Shown here in pieces: positions 23,009 through 33,400 of a DNA stretch of 64,000 nt. Under the pieces are notes generated by a model. The model made no database searches, was not told the origin of the DNA, and saw only the letters and a list, made by a program, of their open reading frames with translations. Position numbers and translations under genes: made by a program. The DNA lies in the NCBI GenBank assembly GCA_902781045.1, contig CACZHT010000008.1, positions 62,001-126,000 of the forward strand, written 5' to 3'. The DNA is from an uncultured Bacteroidales bacterium (GTDB lineage: Bacteria > Bacteroidota > Bacteroidia > Bacteroidales > Muribaculaceae). The stretch's first letter is position 1. Every line of letters begins with the position of its first letter.

Positions 23009-24490
23009 TTACTTGGCGTCCCAGAACACGCGGTCGCTGAGCAGCTTCTCGGCGGGGGTGTTCTTGTTGAGCTGACGTGCATTGCTGGGGTAGGGCACAC
23101 GCTTGCATAGGCCACCGGCGACGATGTAGTTGCGTGCCGGCACAATCATGCTGCCTGCTATGTAGGCATCGGGGGTTTCAAAGACTTCCTGGGCAGTCAT
23201 GGTGGTGGTGACGGGCACATCGGTGCGGCGCACCTCGCTCCATGCCTCCATGTGGTTGCGATAGAACAGGGCTACCCACTTCTGCATATAGATCATGTTC
23301 AACCGTGCGGCGTCCGAAGCCTGAGCTTCCCACTTAACCATAGAGCCGTTGAGGAACGCACCCATGGCGATGCCGCGCGATGCGAAGTCGGCCTGCACAG
23401 CAGCCTCGTATGCGGTCTTGGCGGCTGCCTTGTCGCCCCAGCGCAGTTGTGTCTCGGCGATGAGGAACTGCAGCTCGCTCTGGGTGAACAGATAGATGGG
23501 AGCATCCATGGCGTTGGTATAGTCGATAGCGCTCACGTCCTTGTTCTTCCAGTCCACGCCCCAGCTCTTGTAGACGGTCTTGGCGCCGGGAATCTGGCCG
23601 ACGTATGCACCATTGTCGTTCGGCATGATGGCATAGCTGATGCGCGGGTCGTCGGTGGCCAGATAGTAGCTCACGATGGGATAGGCGGCCACATGATTCT
23701 TGGTACCCAGTGCGCGTGTCACATCATACCAGGGGTTGTACTGTCCCTCGGTGGGGCTGTAGACATCCCACTTGACATCGCCGGTGAAGAAGTCGCCGGC
23801 GTTGACCAGTGCGACGGCCTTGCTCTGATACTCGCTGGCATTGATGCCGGCATCGATCAGGCGCAGATACATGCGCAGACGCAGGGCGTTGGCAAAGCCG
23901 CGCCACTGGCTCACACTATTGTTGAGCATGGGGTCCTTGAGCGACATCAGTTCGCCCTCAAGGGCACCCTCGGCCTCGTCCATCTCGGTCAGCACGCCCT
24001 TGTAGACATCCTCGCCCTTGTCCCAAGCGGGGTTGGTGTTGGCGCTACCCTGCAGGGCCTCGGTGTATGGCACCTGGTCGAGGTTGTCGACCAGCACCTG
24101 GAATGAGTAGGCACGCAACACGGTGCATGCAAAGAGGTCGCTCTTGTTGTCGATGCGGTCCATGATGTTCTTCAGGTCGGCCAGCGCACCGGCATAGAGT
24201 GTACGGTAGCAACGGTCGAACAGGTTGGTCGACTCGTCGATGTTCAGCTCGGCCTCATTGTTATACTGGTTGGCCTCAGGGCGCTGATCAAAGTACTGGG
24301 CAAAGAAGCCGGAGTAGTTGAACATCTGGTCGCCCACGGCCGTGGCAATCGCATTCTCGGCAGCCGGGAACACCAGGTCGGGGGTGACGTCGCTGCTCGA
24401 CGGAGAGTTGGGGTCGTCGTTGATGTCAAGGTTGCACGATGACAGGCACAACGCAGCCGCAACGGTCAGGAATAATGATATCTTTTTCAT
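23009..24490 (-). CDS. SusD/RagB-like nutrient-binding outer-membrane lipoprotein (SusD-like_2)
   Basis: 493 residues. Lipobox SSC (Cys19) followed by NLDINDDPNSPSSSDVTPD, the characteristic start of SusD-like_2 proteins. Helical TPR-like pairs follow (LVDNLDQVPYTEALQGSANTNPAWDKGEDVY), with the conserved end region NARQLNKNTPAEKLLSDRVFWDAK. It caps the SusC barrel and delivers ligand at the cell surface. The stop and next start are separated by heptamer repeats. 14 bp behind susC, so the pair is co-transcribed. No glycoside hydrolase is nearby, so the substrate (glycan, peptide or other) cannot be assigned. Confidence 0.95.
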   Translation of the reverse strand: MKKISLFLTVAAALCLSSCNLDINDDPNSPSSSDVTPDLVFPAAENAIATAVGDQMFNYSGFFAQYFDQRPEANQYNNEAELNIDESTNLFDRCYRTLYAGALADLKNIMDRIDNKSDLFACTVLRAYSFQVLVDNLDQVPYTEALQGSANTNPAWDKGEDVYKGVLTEMDEAEGALEGELMSLKDPMLNNSVSQWRGFANALRLRMYLRLIDAGINASEYQSKAVALVNAGDFFTGDVKWDVYSPTEGQYNPWYDVTRALGTKNHVAAYPIVSYYLATDDPRISYAIMPNDNGAYVGQIPGAKTVYKSWGVDWKNKDVSAIDYTNAMDAPIYLFTQSELQFLIAETQLRWGDKAAAKTAYEAAVQADFASRGIAMGAFLNGSMVKWEAQASDAARLNMIYMQKWVALFYRNHMEAWSEVRRTDVPVTTTMTAQEVFETPDAYIAGSMIVPARNYIVAGGLCKRVPYPSNARQLNKNTPAEKLLSDRVFWDAK

Positions 24491-24504
24491 GTCTGTTTCG
24501 CTTT

Positions 24505-27500
24505 TTAGAATTTAACCTGCACATTGAAACCAAACTTGCGCGAGCTCGGGTTGGCCGAGTACTCACCATAGTTACCCTCGAGGTCGTTACCGAAGCTCGT
24601 GGTCTCAGGATCGATGAAGGTGTTGCTCTTCGGCGTCCACAAGAAGAGGTTGTTGCCGAATGCCGACAGGGTCACTCCGGTGAGGAAGGTCTTGGCCAGC
24701 CACTTGCTGGGCAAGCTCCAGCTCAGCACCACCGAGCGCAGCTTGACATAGCTCTTGTCGACCAGGAACGCGCGGTCCAGTTCAGAGCCACCGGCATTCC
24801 AGTAGGTGAAGATGCCCGTCTCGTCGAGCGGAGTCTCGTTCTCGGCATAGATGGGGTTGTCATGCTCGTCGACACCCACCTGCTGCACCGAGTTGGGCAC
24901 GATGAACGGGTTACGGCTGTTGTAGGCCGTCTGTATGGCGTTACCAACGAAGTAATTGATGTCCTTGGTGCGCGAGTAGAGCAGACCGCCACGACGGATG
25001 TCGAGGTTAGCTGTGAGGCTCACGCCCTTGTAGGTAAGTGTGGTGCCGAAGCCCATCTGATACTTGTAGTTCATGCTGCCCACAATCTGCTGCTCGGGGT
25101 TGACAATGGGTTGTCCCTCGCTGTCGCAGATGATCTTGCCGTCCTCGGTCATCTTAGGCACGTAGGCCTTGAACACGCCCAGAGGCTCGCCCTCGATGGC
25201 GTACATGCTGGTGCCGCCGCTCAGACCATAGATGGTGGCGATGCCGCCCAGCTCCTCGGGCAGTTTGATGACCTTGCTCCAGTTCTTGGTGTAGTTCCAG
25301 TTGATGTCCCACTGGAAGTCGGCCACCTTGACGGGAGTGACGTTGACCAACAACTCGACACCGCGGTTGCGAATCTTACCCAGGTTCATGTTCTGGGCAG
25401 TGTAACCGGTGGCGGGATCCATGTTCAGCGAGAAGATCTGCTTGTCGGTGTTGCGGTTGTAGTAGGCCGCGTCGAAGCTCAAGCGGTTCTGCAGGAAGGC
25501 CATGTTCAGACCCACCTCAAACTCAGTAGTCATCTCAGGGCTCAGGTTCTGGCTGCCGAGCACGTTGCCCAGCGAGTAGGCGTTGATGCCATCACCCTTG
25601 GTGAAGGGGAACGGGCTGCCGTTGCCGAATCCGCTGGATGCGGCGGCGGCCTGGGCGAACACCGAGTTGGTCATGTAGACACCGGCATCGTTACCGGTGC
25701 GGCCCCATGCCAAGCGGAACTTGCCGAAGTTGAGGATGTTGTTGCGGGTATCGGGGCTGAGCAGCTCGCTGAACAGGAAGCTCAAGCTCACACCGGGATA
25801 GAAGTACGAACGGTTGTTCTTGGGCAGGGTCGACGACCAGTCGTTGCGGCCTTGCAATGTGAGGTAGAGCATGTTCTTGTAGGCAAACTCGGCACTGCCG
25901 AACACTGCCATGTAGCGGCGCTTCCACTGATACTCTGACGTGGTGGGGATGCCGGCACTGTTGGCCAGGTTATACCACATCGGGATGGTCAGGTTGGTCA
26001 CCGACGAGGTGAGCGACTTGTAAGAACGCTCGTTGCCGTTGAAACCAATCTGGGCGTTGATGTGGAGGTCTTCGAGCACCTGCTGGTCGTAGGTGATCAT
26101 GAAGTTCTGGTCAATCTCGCGGCGGCGGGTGATGTTCTGCGAAACCTCGCCGGTGAGATCCTTGAGGGCATCAGCATGGTTGGGCGTGTTCATGAAGAGC
26201 GAAGCCATGTTGGGCGAACCGAAGTTGTGGTGACCCGTGTTGGTGTCCAGACCGAATCGATAGGTGGCCTTGAAATATTTCAAAAAGTCGTAGTCGAGCT
26301 GCAGGTTGCCATAGAAGCGCTCCTGCTCATACTCGTTTTGGTAGTTCTCGATGATGTAGTAGGGGTTGGTCACACCGTAGGGGGTGTAGTAGTAGCCCGG
26401 CGAGCTGAACGGGTTGCTCAGGTCTTTCATCTCGACGATGGCGATGTCGCGCGGCGTCTGCATGATACTGTTGTACATCGAACCCGTCTTCTGGCCGGTG
26501 GTCACAAAGTGGTTGCGCTGGAAGGCGTAGTTCAGCGAGGTGCTGAACGTGACCGGACCCTCGCGGTGGCTGCCGCGGCCCGACACGGTGTACTTGGTAT
26601 AGGTGTCAGACTTGCGCGGGATGATGCCGTTGTCGTTGATTTGCGACAGAGACACAAAGTAGGTGCTCTTGTCTGTCGCACCGTTGAACGAGATGCTGTT
26701 GCTGTAACGGAAACCGGTGCTGAAGAAGTCCTTGACGTTGCTCTTGATGGGCAAGTAAGACTTCAGGCCCTGGCTGTAGTTGTAGGTCCAGCCCCACAGT
26801 TGCTCCGAGCCGTCGAAGCGGGGACCCCACGAACCGTTCTCAATCTCGGTGTGGTCGCCATACCAGCCCATACCGAAGTCGTTCTGCATCTGCGGCAGGC
26901 GCAGCAGGGTCTCCCACTGCAGGCCACCGTTATACTCGATGCCCACGCCACGTTTCTGCTTGGTACCCTTCTTGGTGGTGATCAGGATGACACCTGCACC
27001 TGCACGGCTACCATACAGTGCGGTTGCTGCGGCACCCTTGAGGATGGTCATCGACTCGACGTCGTTGGGGTTGACGGCGCTGGCGCCGTTACCGAAGTCG
27101 TAGCCGCTGTTCAGACCATCGCTGCTGTAGCTGGCCGAGTTGTTCAGGGGCACACCGTCCACCACATAGAGCGGCTGGTTGTTGCCCGAGAGCGAGCTCA
27201 CGCCACGGATGATGACCGACTTGGAAGAACCGGGGTCGGACGAAGTCTCGCCAATCTGCACACCGGCCACCTTGCCGGCAAGGCTCGACATGATGTCGTT
27301 GGTGCGGGCCTGCGCAATCACGTCGCCCTTGATGGGCGTGGCACTCACACCCAGGGCCTTGGCCTCACGCTTGATGCCCATTGCGGTGACGACCACCTCG
27401 TCGAGGGTGGTCTCGCTGCTCTTCAGAACGATGTTCATGTTCGGCGAGATGGCCACCTCTTGGGTCACCATACCGATGTACGAGACACGAAGCATGTTCT

Positions 27501-27702
27501 TCCCACTCGGAACGTTCAGGGTGAACTTTCCATCGATGTCGGTCGCGGTACCCACTTGACTGCCGATGACCTGCACGGTGGCTCCCGTGATGGGGAAACC
27601 GTCGGACTCGTCAGTCACAGTGCCCGTGACCGTCGTCTGAGCGCTGGCTATTCCTATTGCCAGGAACAGACACGCTAGAAACAAGGTTAATTTCTTAATC
27701 AT
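24505..27702 (-). CDS. SusC/RagA-family TonB-dependent outer-membrane transporter
   Basis: 1065 residues from ATG 27702. Signal peptide IKKLTLFLACLFLAIGIASA, carboxypeptidase-regulatory-like domain (VTGTVTDESDGFPITGATVQ), then the plug with the SusC hallmark EVVVTAMGIKREAKALG and VIIRGVSSLSGNNQPLYVVD. A long beta-barrel follows and ends FGFNVQVKF with the terminal aromatic. Uses TonB energy to import substrates bound with SusD. A strong promoter (TAACTTTG, 27856-27863, with TTTGCC upstream) leaves a leader of about 150 nt. First gene of a four-gene operon: SusC, SusD, DUF5012 lipoprotein and small lipoprotein. Confidence 0.97.
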   Translation of the reverse strand: MIKKLTLFLACLFLAIGIASAQTTVTGTVTDESDGFPITGATVQVIGSQVGTATDIDGKFTLNVPSGKNMLRVSYIGMVTQEVAISPNMNIVLKSSETTLDEVVVTAMGIKREAKALGVSATPIKGDVIAQARTNDIMSSLAGKVAGVQIGETSSDPGSSKSVIIRGVSSLSGNNQPLYVVDGVPLNNSASYSSDGLNSGYDFGNGASAVNPNDVESMTILKGAAATALYGSRAGAGVILITTKKGTKQKRGVGIEYNGGLQWETLLRLPQMQNDFGMGWYGDHTEIENGSWGPRFDGSEQLWGWTYNYSQGLKSYLPIKSNVKDFFSTGFRYSNSISFNGATDKSTYFVSLSQINDNGIIPRKSDTYTKYTVSGRGSHREGPVTFSTSLNYAFQRNHFVTTGQKTGSMYNSIMQTPRDIAIVEMKDLSNPFSSPGYYYTPYGVTNPYYIIENYQNEYEQERFYGNLQLDYDFLKYFKATYRFGLDTNTGHHNFGSPNMASLFMNTPNHADALKDLTGEVSQNITRRREIDQNFMITYDQQVLEDLHINAQIGFNGNERSYKSLTSSVTNLTIPMWYNLANSAGIPTTSEYQWKRRYMAVFGSAEFAYKNMLYLTLQGRNDWSSTLPKNNRSYFYPGVSLSFLFSELLSPDTRNNILNFGKFRLAWGRTGNDAGVYMTNSVFAQAAAASSGFGNGSPFPFTKGDGINAYSLGNVLGSQNLSPEMTTEFEVGLNMAFLQNRLSFDAAYYNRNTDKQIFSLNMDPATGYTAQNMNLGKIRNRGVELLVNVTPVKVADFQWDINWNYTKNWSKVIKLPEELGGIATIYGLSGGTSMYAIEGEPLGVFKAYVPKMTEDGKIICDSEGQPIVNPEQQIVGSMNYKYQMGFGTTLTYKGVSLTANLDIRRGGLLYSRTKDINYFVGNAIQTAYNSRNPFIVPNSVQQVGVDEHDNPIYAENETPLDETGIFTYWNAGGSELDRAFLVDKSYVKLRSVVLSWSLPSKWLAKTFLTGVTLSAFGNNLFLWTPKSNTFIDPETTSFGNDLEGNYGEYSANPSSRKFGFNVQVKF

Positions 27703-27855
27703 AAACTCTCGCATTTAAAATTATTAATTGAAAAATAACTTTACCTATTTATTATAATAGTCTATCATTATCCTAAACTTTCTCAACTCGTGGCTTCCTG
27801 TGGTTCGACTTTCGGACTGCGAGAAAAGCTTACAGATTGTTGTGATAATGCATTG

Positions 27856-27863
27856 CAAAGTTA
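27856..27863 (-). promoter_or_regulatory. -7 box of the SusC/D operon
   Basis: Minus strand TAACTTTG, with TTTGCC about 24 bp upstream as -33 element. The leader to the ATG is roughly 150 nt and AT-rich. Apart from this promoter and the hairpin at 28044, I see no gene in 27703-28206. Confidence 0.65.
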
Positions 27864-28043
27864 TATAATCCCAGACTAATGGGCAAATTTTTCGTTGAAT
27901 TTAACCTTTTATGCAGAATCCTAATTTTTAACCAATTCCCCGATTTCGGCAAAACACACCTTAAAAACTGGTTGCTGCTGCAGGTGCAGGAGGTTGATTC
28001 TCAAACGCAATCGGCGGGTTTATGGCTGTGGCGCAAAGAAAGA

Positions 28044-28083
28044 ATCGCAAATGTTAAAACTTGGCGGTTTTAACATTTGCGAT
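28044..28083 (-). terminator. Hairpin after ychF
   Basis: A perfect 17-bp stem (28044-28060 with 28067-28083), 6-nt loop, downstream of ychF on the minus strand. The arms carry TTTTAAC stretches. Confidence 0.65.
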
Positions 28084-28206
28084 TTTAACATATTGGCCGC
28101 GTTTCCTGTCAATCTGCAACCTCAGGGCAGCGGATTTCGGCCTATTCCGTCATTGAAACCCTGCTGTGGATAGCAAATGACAGCTAACCGCCAGGGGGAA
28201 GTCTGC

Positions 28207-29307
28207 CTAGACATTGAAGCGGAACACGACGATGTCACCGTCCTGGAACACATAGTCCTTCCCCTCGATGTGCATCTTGCCCGCCTCCTTGACGGCGGCC
28301 TCGCTGCCGTAGTGGATGTAGTCGTCATACTTGATGACCTCGGCGCGGATGAAGCCACGCTCAAAGTCGGTGTGAATCACGCCGGCGCACTGCGGGGCTT
28401 TGCTGCCCTTGCGGAAGGTCCAGGCACGGACTTCCTTGGGGCCGGCGGTGAGGAAGGTCTCAAGGTTGAGCAGGGCGTAGGCCGCCTTGATGATGCGGTT
28501 CACGCCGCTCTCCTCCAGACCGATCTCATGCAGGAACATCTGGCGCTCCTCGTAGGTGTCGAGCTCGGCTATCTCGCTCTCGGTCTGCGCGGCCACGACC
28601 AGCAGCTGGGCGTTCTCGTCCTTGATGGCCTCGCGCACGGCGTCGACATGGGCGTTGCCCGTGGCGGCCGACGCGTCGTCGACATTGCACACATACAGCA
28701 CGGGCTTGCTCGTGAGCAGGAACAGGTCGTGCGCCACACGCTCCTCGTCCTTGTTGAGCAGCTCCACACTGCGGGCATTGCGGCCCTGCGAGAGCGCCTC
28801 GCGGTAGCGCGACAGTACCTCAAATTGCACCTTGGCGTCGCGGTCGCCGGCCTGGGCCTGCTTCTGGATGCGGGGGATGCGCCCCTCGACGGTCTCCAAG
28901 TCACGCAATTGCAGCTCGGTGTCAATCACCTCCTTGTCGCGAACGGGGTCGACCGAGCCGTCGACGTGCGTGATGTTGTCGTCATCGAAGCAGCGCAGCA
29001 CATGGATGATGGCGTCGGTCTCGCGGATGTTGGCCAGAAACTTGTTGCCCAGCCCCTCGCCGCGCGACGCACCCTTGACCAGCCCGGCGATGTCGACAAT
29101 CTCGACAGTGGTGGGCACGATGCGCTCGGGATGCACCAGCTCGGCCAGTGCGTTGAGGCGCTCGTCGGGCACGGTGATCACGCCCACGTTGGGCTCGATG
29201 GTGCAAAACGGGAAGTTGGCCGACTGCGCCTTGGCATTCGACAGACAGTTAAACAAGGTCGACTTGCCCACGTTGGGCAGTCCCACGATTCCACATTGAA
29301 GGGCCAT
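28207..29307 (-). CDS. ychF: Redox-regulated ATPase YchF (Obg-like)
   Basis: 366 residues, as expected. P-loop GLPNVGKSTLFNCLS near residues 9-23, switch region VDIAGLVKGASRGEGLGNKF with the DxxG motif, and the altered G4 motif that makes the family ATP-specific. The C-terminal TGS-like domain begins near TFLTAGPKEVRAWT and ends in the conserved EGKDYVFQDGDIVVFRFNV. It binds ribosomes and links translation to stress. Single-gene unit. The upstream gap carries a heptamer array and a CTAG nonamer array. Confidence 0.97.
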   Translation of the reverse strand: MALQCGIVGLPNVGKSTLFNCLSNAKAQSANFPFCTIEPNVGVITVPDERLNALAELVHPERIVPTTVEIVDIAGLVKGASRGEGLGNKFLANIRETDAIIHVLRCFDDDNITHVDGSVDPVRDKEVIDTELQLRDLETVEGRIPRIQKQAQAGDRDAKVQFEVLSRYREALSQGRNARSVELLNKDEERVAHDLFLLTSKPVLYVCNVDDASAATGNAHVDAVREAIKDENAQLLVVAAQTESEIAELDTYEERQMFLHEIGLEESGVNRIIKAAYALLNLETFLTAGPKEVRAWTFRKGSKAPQCAGVIHTDFERGFIRAEVIKYDDYIHYGSEAAVKEAGKMHIEGKDYVFQDGDIVVFRFNV

Positions 29308-29310
29308 TTC

Positions 29311-29345
29311 AGTTTATAGTTTATAGTTTATAGTTTATAGTTGTG
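29311..29345. repeat. Heptamer-period array, 5 units
   Basis: AGTTTAT four times in perfect tandem, then AGTTGTG, immediately upstream of the ychF ATG. Confidence 0.9.
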
Positions 29346-29360
29346 GGCGAAAGATGCCGC

Positions 29361-29411
29361 TCTAGAGCATCTAGTCTGTCTAGAGCTTCTAGACAATCAA
29401 GTGCCTCTAGA
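29361..29411. repeat. CTAG array with perfect 9-bp period
   Basis: CTAG at 29362, 29371, 29380, 29389 and 29407 (one position skipped). Units have the form TCTAGnnnn. Confidence 0.9.
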
Positions 29412-29498
29412 GGGTGCAAAGATAGTGCAAAAAAGGCAAAGGACGTGCATTTTTTGAGATTTTATGACCCAAAAGGGGCAAAAATCCCAAAAAATCAC

Positions 29499-29506
29499 TA
29501 ACTTTG
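29499..29506 (+). promoter_or_regulatory. -7 box for GT2 with very short leader
   Basis: TAACTTTG ends only 7 bp before the ATG at 29514, so the mRNA would be nearly or fully leaderless. Confidence 0.6.
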
Positions 29507-29513
29507 TCGGTTC

Positions 29514-30461
29514 ATGAAAAATCCTGTCCTACATATTGTGGTTCCGTGCTACAACGAACAAGACGTGCTGCCCCTCACACACAACAGGCTGGTGGCACTG
29601 TTGCACAGTCTGGCCGAGGCGCGGCTGGTGAGCGAGGACAGCCGGGTGACATACGTCGATGACGGATCGACTGACTCAACGTGGGACATACTGGCGGGCT
29701 ATGCCGAACAGTCGCACGGGTGCGCCCTCAGGCTCAGCACCAACGTCGGGCAGCAGAATGCCCTGCTGGCCGGGCTGGAGGCGGTGGTCGACCGCGCCGA
29801 TGTCATCGTGACGATGGATGCCGACTTGCAAGACGACATCGAGGTCATCCGGCAGATGGTCGAACGCTATCGTCAGGGCTGCGACATCGTCTATGGTGTG
29901 CGCCGGCATCGCCGGAGCGACACTTGGTTCAAGCGCACCACCGCACTTGCCTTCTATCGGCTGATGCGTCATCTGGGGGTGAGCAGTGTCTACAACCACG
30001 CCGACTTCCGCCTGATGAGCCGAAGGGCCGTGAAGGCGCTGCTGTGCTACCGCGAGCGCAACCTGTTTCTGCGGGGCGTGGTCACGCTGGTGGGCTTCAA
30101 GACCGACCGCGTCTACTATGACCGGGCCGAGCGAGCCGCCGGACACAGCAAGTACCCGCTGCACCGCATGGTGGGCATGGCCGTCGACGGCATCACGTCG
30201 TTCAGCATCCGGCCAGTGCGCATGGTGCTCACGCTGGGTGTTGTGTTCATGTTCATCGCCCTGGCCATGCTGGCCTATGTGCTCATCGCCTATTTCACCG
30301 GACGCGCCGTCAGTGGATGGGCCTCGATTGTGCTGTCGTTGTGGTTTATCGGCGGCTGCATACTCGTCGGCTTGGGTGTCGTGGGCGAGTACATCGGCAA
30401 AATTTATATCGAGGTCAAGGACAGACCACGATATCACGTCGAACAAATAATCATCAAATAG
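29514..30461 (+). CDS. Family 2 glycosyltransferase, polyprenyl-phosphate type (GtrB/DPM1-like)
   Basis: 315 residues. GT-A fold with VVPCYNEQDVLP at the N-terminus, YVDDGSTDSTWDIL, and TMDADLQDDIEV, the DxD region typical of dolichol/undecaprenyl-phosphate sugar synthases. Two membrane helices near residues 235-260 (MVLTLGVVFMFIALAMLAYV) and 270-295 (IVLSLWFIGGCILVGLGVVG) follow, with the end GEYIGKIYIEVKDRPRYHVE. It probably loads a sugar onto undecaprenyl phosphate for envelope glycans. Followed 27 bp later by the tricorn-like protease. Confidence 0.95.
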   Translation: MKNPVLHIVVPCYNEQDVLPLTHNRLVALLHSLAEARLVSEDSRVTYVDDGSTDSTWDILAGYAEQSHGCALRLSTNVGQQNALLAGLEAVVDRADVIVTMDADLQDDIEVIRQMVERYRQGCDIVYGVRRHRRSDTWFKRTTALAFYRLMRHLGVSSVYNHADFRLMSRRAVKALLCYRERNLFLRGVVTLVGFKTDRVYYDRAERAAGHSKYPLHRMVGMAVDGITSFSIRPVRMVLTLGVVFMFIALAMLAYVLIAYFTGRAVSGWASIVLSLWFIGGCILVGLGVVGEYIGKIYIEVKDRPRYHVEQIIIK

Positions 30462-30488
30462 TTAACCTAAAAACCAAACAAAGAAAAA

Positions 30489-33400
30489 ATGAGAAAACTC
30501 TTAACACTGGCCGCTGTGGCCGCTGTGGCTGCACAAGCTGCGGCGGTGACACCGCTATGGATGCGATATGCGGCCATCTCGCCAAATGGACAGGAAATCG
30601 CTTTCTGCTACAAGGGCGACATCTACAAAGTGGCGGCAAACGGCGGACACGCCGTGCAGCTCACCACACAGTCGAGCTATGAGATGAACCCCGTGTGGAG
30701 TGCCGACGGACGTTATCTGGCCTTTGCCAGCGACCGAAAGGGCAACTTTGATGTCTATGTCATGCCCTCGGCAGGTGGTGCACCCACGCGTCTGACCACC
30801 AACTCGGCCAGCGAGCTGCCTTGGGCTTTCAGCCCCGACGGTAAATATGTCTATTTTTCGGCCGCAATCCAGGATCCGGCCAGCAGTGTGCTCTTTCCCA
30901 GCTCGCGGCTTACCGAGGTCTATAAAGTGCCTGTCGCCGGCGGACGCACGACACAGGTGCTGGGCACACCGGCCGAAGAACTCAAGTGGGACAGCAAGGG
31001 ACGCTTCATGGTCTATCAAGACCAGAAGGGCATGGAGGACGCCTGGCGCAAGCACCACACCAGCAGTGTGACGCGCGAAATCTGGAAGTATGACGCCACC
31101 ACAGGCAAGCACACCAATCTCACCAACCATGCCGGCGAGGACCGGAGCCCGGTGCTCAGCGCCGACGGACGCACAGTCTATATCCTGAGCGAGCGCAATG
31201 GCGGCTCGATGAACGTCTATCAGTTCCCCATCGACCAGCCCACAGCCATCAAGGCCGTGACCTCGTTCAAGACCCACCCCGTGCGCTTCCTCTCAATCGC
31301 CAACAATGGCACGTTGTGTTACACCTACGACGGCGAGCTGTACACCCAAGCGCAGGGCGGCAAGCCCGTCAAGGTCAAGATTGACCTCTATCACGACGAC
31401 TCTGAGGATGTGCTGCGCACCACCATGACGCGTGGCGCTACCTCTGCCGTGGCATCGCCCGACGGCAAGCAGGTGGCATTCATCGCCCGTGGCGAGGTCT
31501 TTGTCACCTCGGTCGAGTATGGCACCACCAAGCGCATCACCAACACACCCGAGGCCGAGGATGGCCTGTCGTGGGGCAGTGACAACCGCACACTCTACTA
31601 TGCCACCGAACGCAATGGCAACTGGCAACTGGTCGAGGCCTCCATCGAGCGCAAGGAAGACCCCAACTTCCCCAACGCAACTACCATCAAGGAGGAAATT
31701 CTGTTGCCGTCGACCACCGTCGAGCGTGCCGCGCCCGATGTGAGCCCCGACGGAAAGAAGCTGGCCTTTATCGAAGACCGCAATCGCCTCATGGTCATGG
31801 ACCTCAAGAGCAAGCGGGTGCATCAGGTGACCGACGGCTCGACGTGGTATGAGACCAACGGCGGATTTGACTACCAGTGGTCGCCCGACAGCAAGTGGTT
31901 CACCCTGACTTATATCGCCAACCAGCGTGATCCCTACACCGACGTGGGCATCGTCAGCGCCGATGGCGGCAAGATCACCAACATCACCGGCAGTGGATAC
32001 TTCAGCGAGGCACCCAAGTGGGTCATGGAGGGCAATGCCATCCTGTTCACCAGCAACCGCTACGGTATGCGCGCCCACGGCTCGTGGGGCTCGCAGGACG
32101 ACGTGCTGCTGGCATTTGTCAACCAGGATGCCTACGACAAATATCGCATGAGCAAGGAGGACTACGAGCTGGTCAAGGAGGCCGAGAAGGAGGCCAAGAA
32201 AGAGGCCGACAAGAAGAAAGCCGAGGCCGACAAGAAAAATAAGGACAAGAAGAAGGATGACAAGGCCGACGAGAAGAAGGACGAGGTCAAGGACATCGTC
32301 GTCGAGCTTGAAGGCATTGAGGACCGCGTGGTGCGACTCACACCCAACTCGAGCAGCATCGCCAGTGCCATGGTCACCAACGACGGCGACAACCTCTACT
32401 ACCTCTCGAAGTTCGAGGGAGGCTACGACCTGTGGAAGCTGGACATGCGCAAGCACTCGACCAAGCTCGTCAACAAGATGAACTCGGGATGGGCCAACAT
32501 ACAGCTGGGCAAGGACGGCAAGGAGATGTTTGTCCTGGGCTCGGCAATGAACAAGCTCACCGTGGCAGGCGACAAGCTCACGCCCATCAACTACAAGGCC
32601 GAGGTCAAGATGGACCTGGCCGCAGAGCGTGAGTATATGTTCAACCATGTGCAGCACCAGGTCAACAAGCGATTCTTCCGCACCGACCTCAACGGCTGCA
32701 AGTGGGACATGATGTGCGATGCCTACCGCAAGTTCCTGCCGCACATCAACAACAACTATGACTACGCCAACCTGCTGAGCGAGCTGCTGGGCGAGCTCAA
32801 CGTCTCGCACTCGGGCGGACGATACTATCCCAGCGGTGGCAGTGAGCCCACGGCCAACATGGGTCTGCTCTTCGACTGGACCTACACCGGAAAGGGGCTG
32901 AAGATTGACGAGGTGGTCGAGAAGGGGCCGTTCGCCCGCTCGACCAGCAAGGTGCGTCCGGGCATGATTGTCGAGAAGATCAACGGCACCGAGATCAACG
33001 AGGAGAACGACTACACCCAGTTGCTCAACGGGCTGGCTGGCAAGAAGACGCTGGTCACCATCCGCGACAAGGGTGGCAAGACCTTCGATGAGGTGATCCT
33101 GCCCATCACCAATGGCGCGATGAACCAGTTGCTCTATAAGCGTTGGGTCAAGCGCAACGCGCACCTGGTCGACAGTCTGTCGGGTGGTCGTCTGGGCTAT
33201 GTGCACATCCAGTCGATGGACGACGCCAGCTACCGCGAGGTCTATAGCCAGGTCATGGGCAAGTATTACAAGAAGGATGGTATCGTCATCGATGTGCGCT
33301 ATAACGGCGGCGGTCGCCTGCACGAGGACATCGAGGTACTGTTCAGCGGCAAGAAGTACTTCACTCAGGTCATTCGCGGCCGTGAGGCATGCGACATGCC

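Noticed and set aside
21549..27702. Polysaccharide utilisation locus for a defined glycan
   Set aside because: SusC, SusD and two lipoproteins are present, but no glycoside hydrolase, lyase, sulfatase or hybrid two-component sensor is nearby, so no substrate can be assigned.
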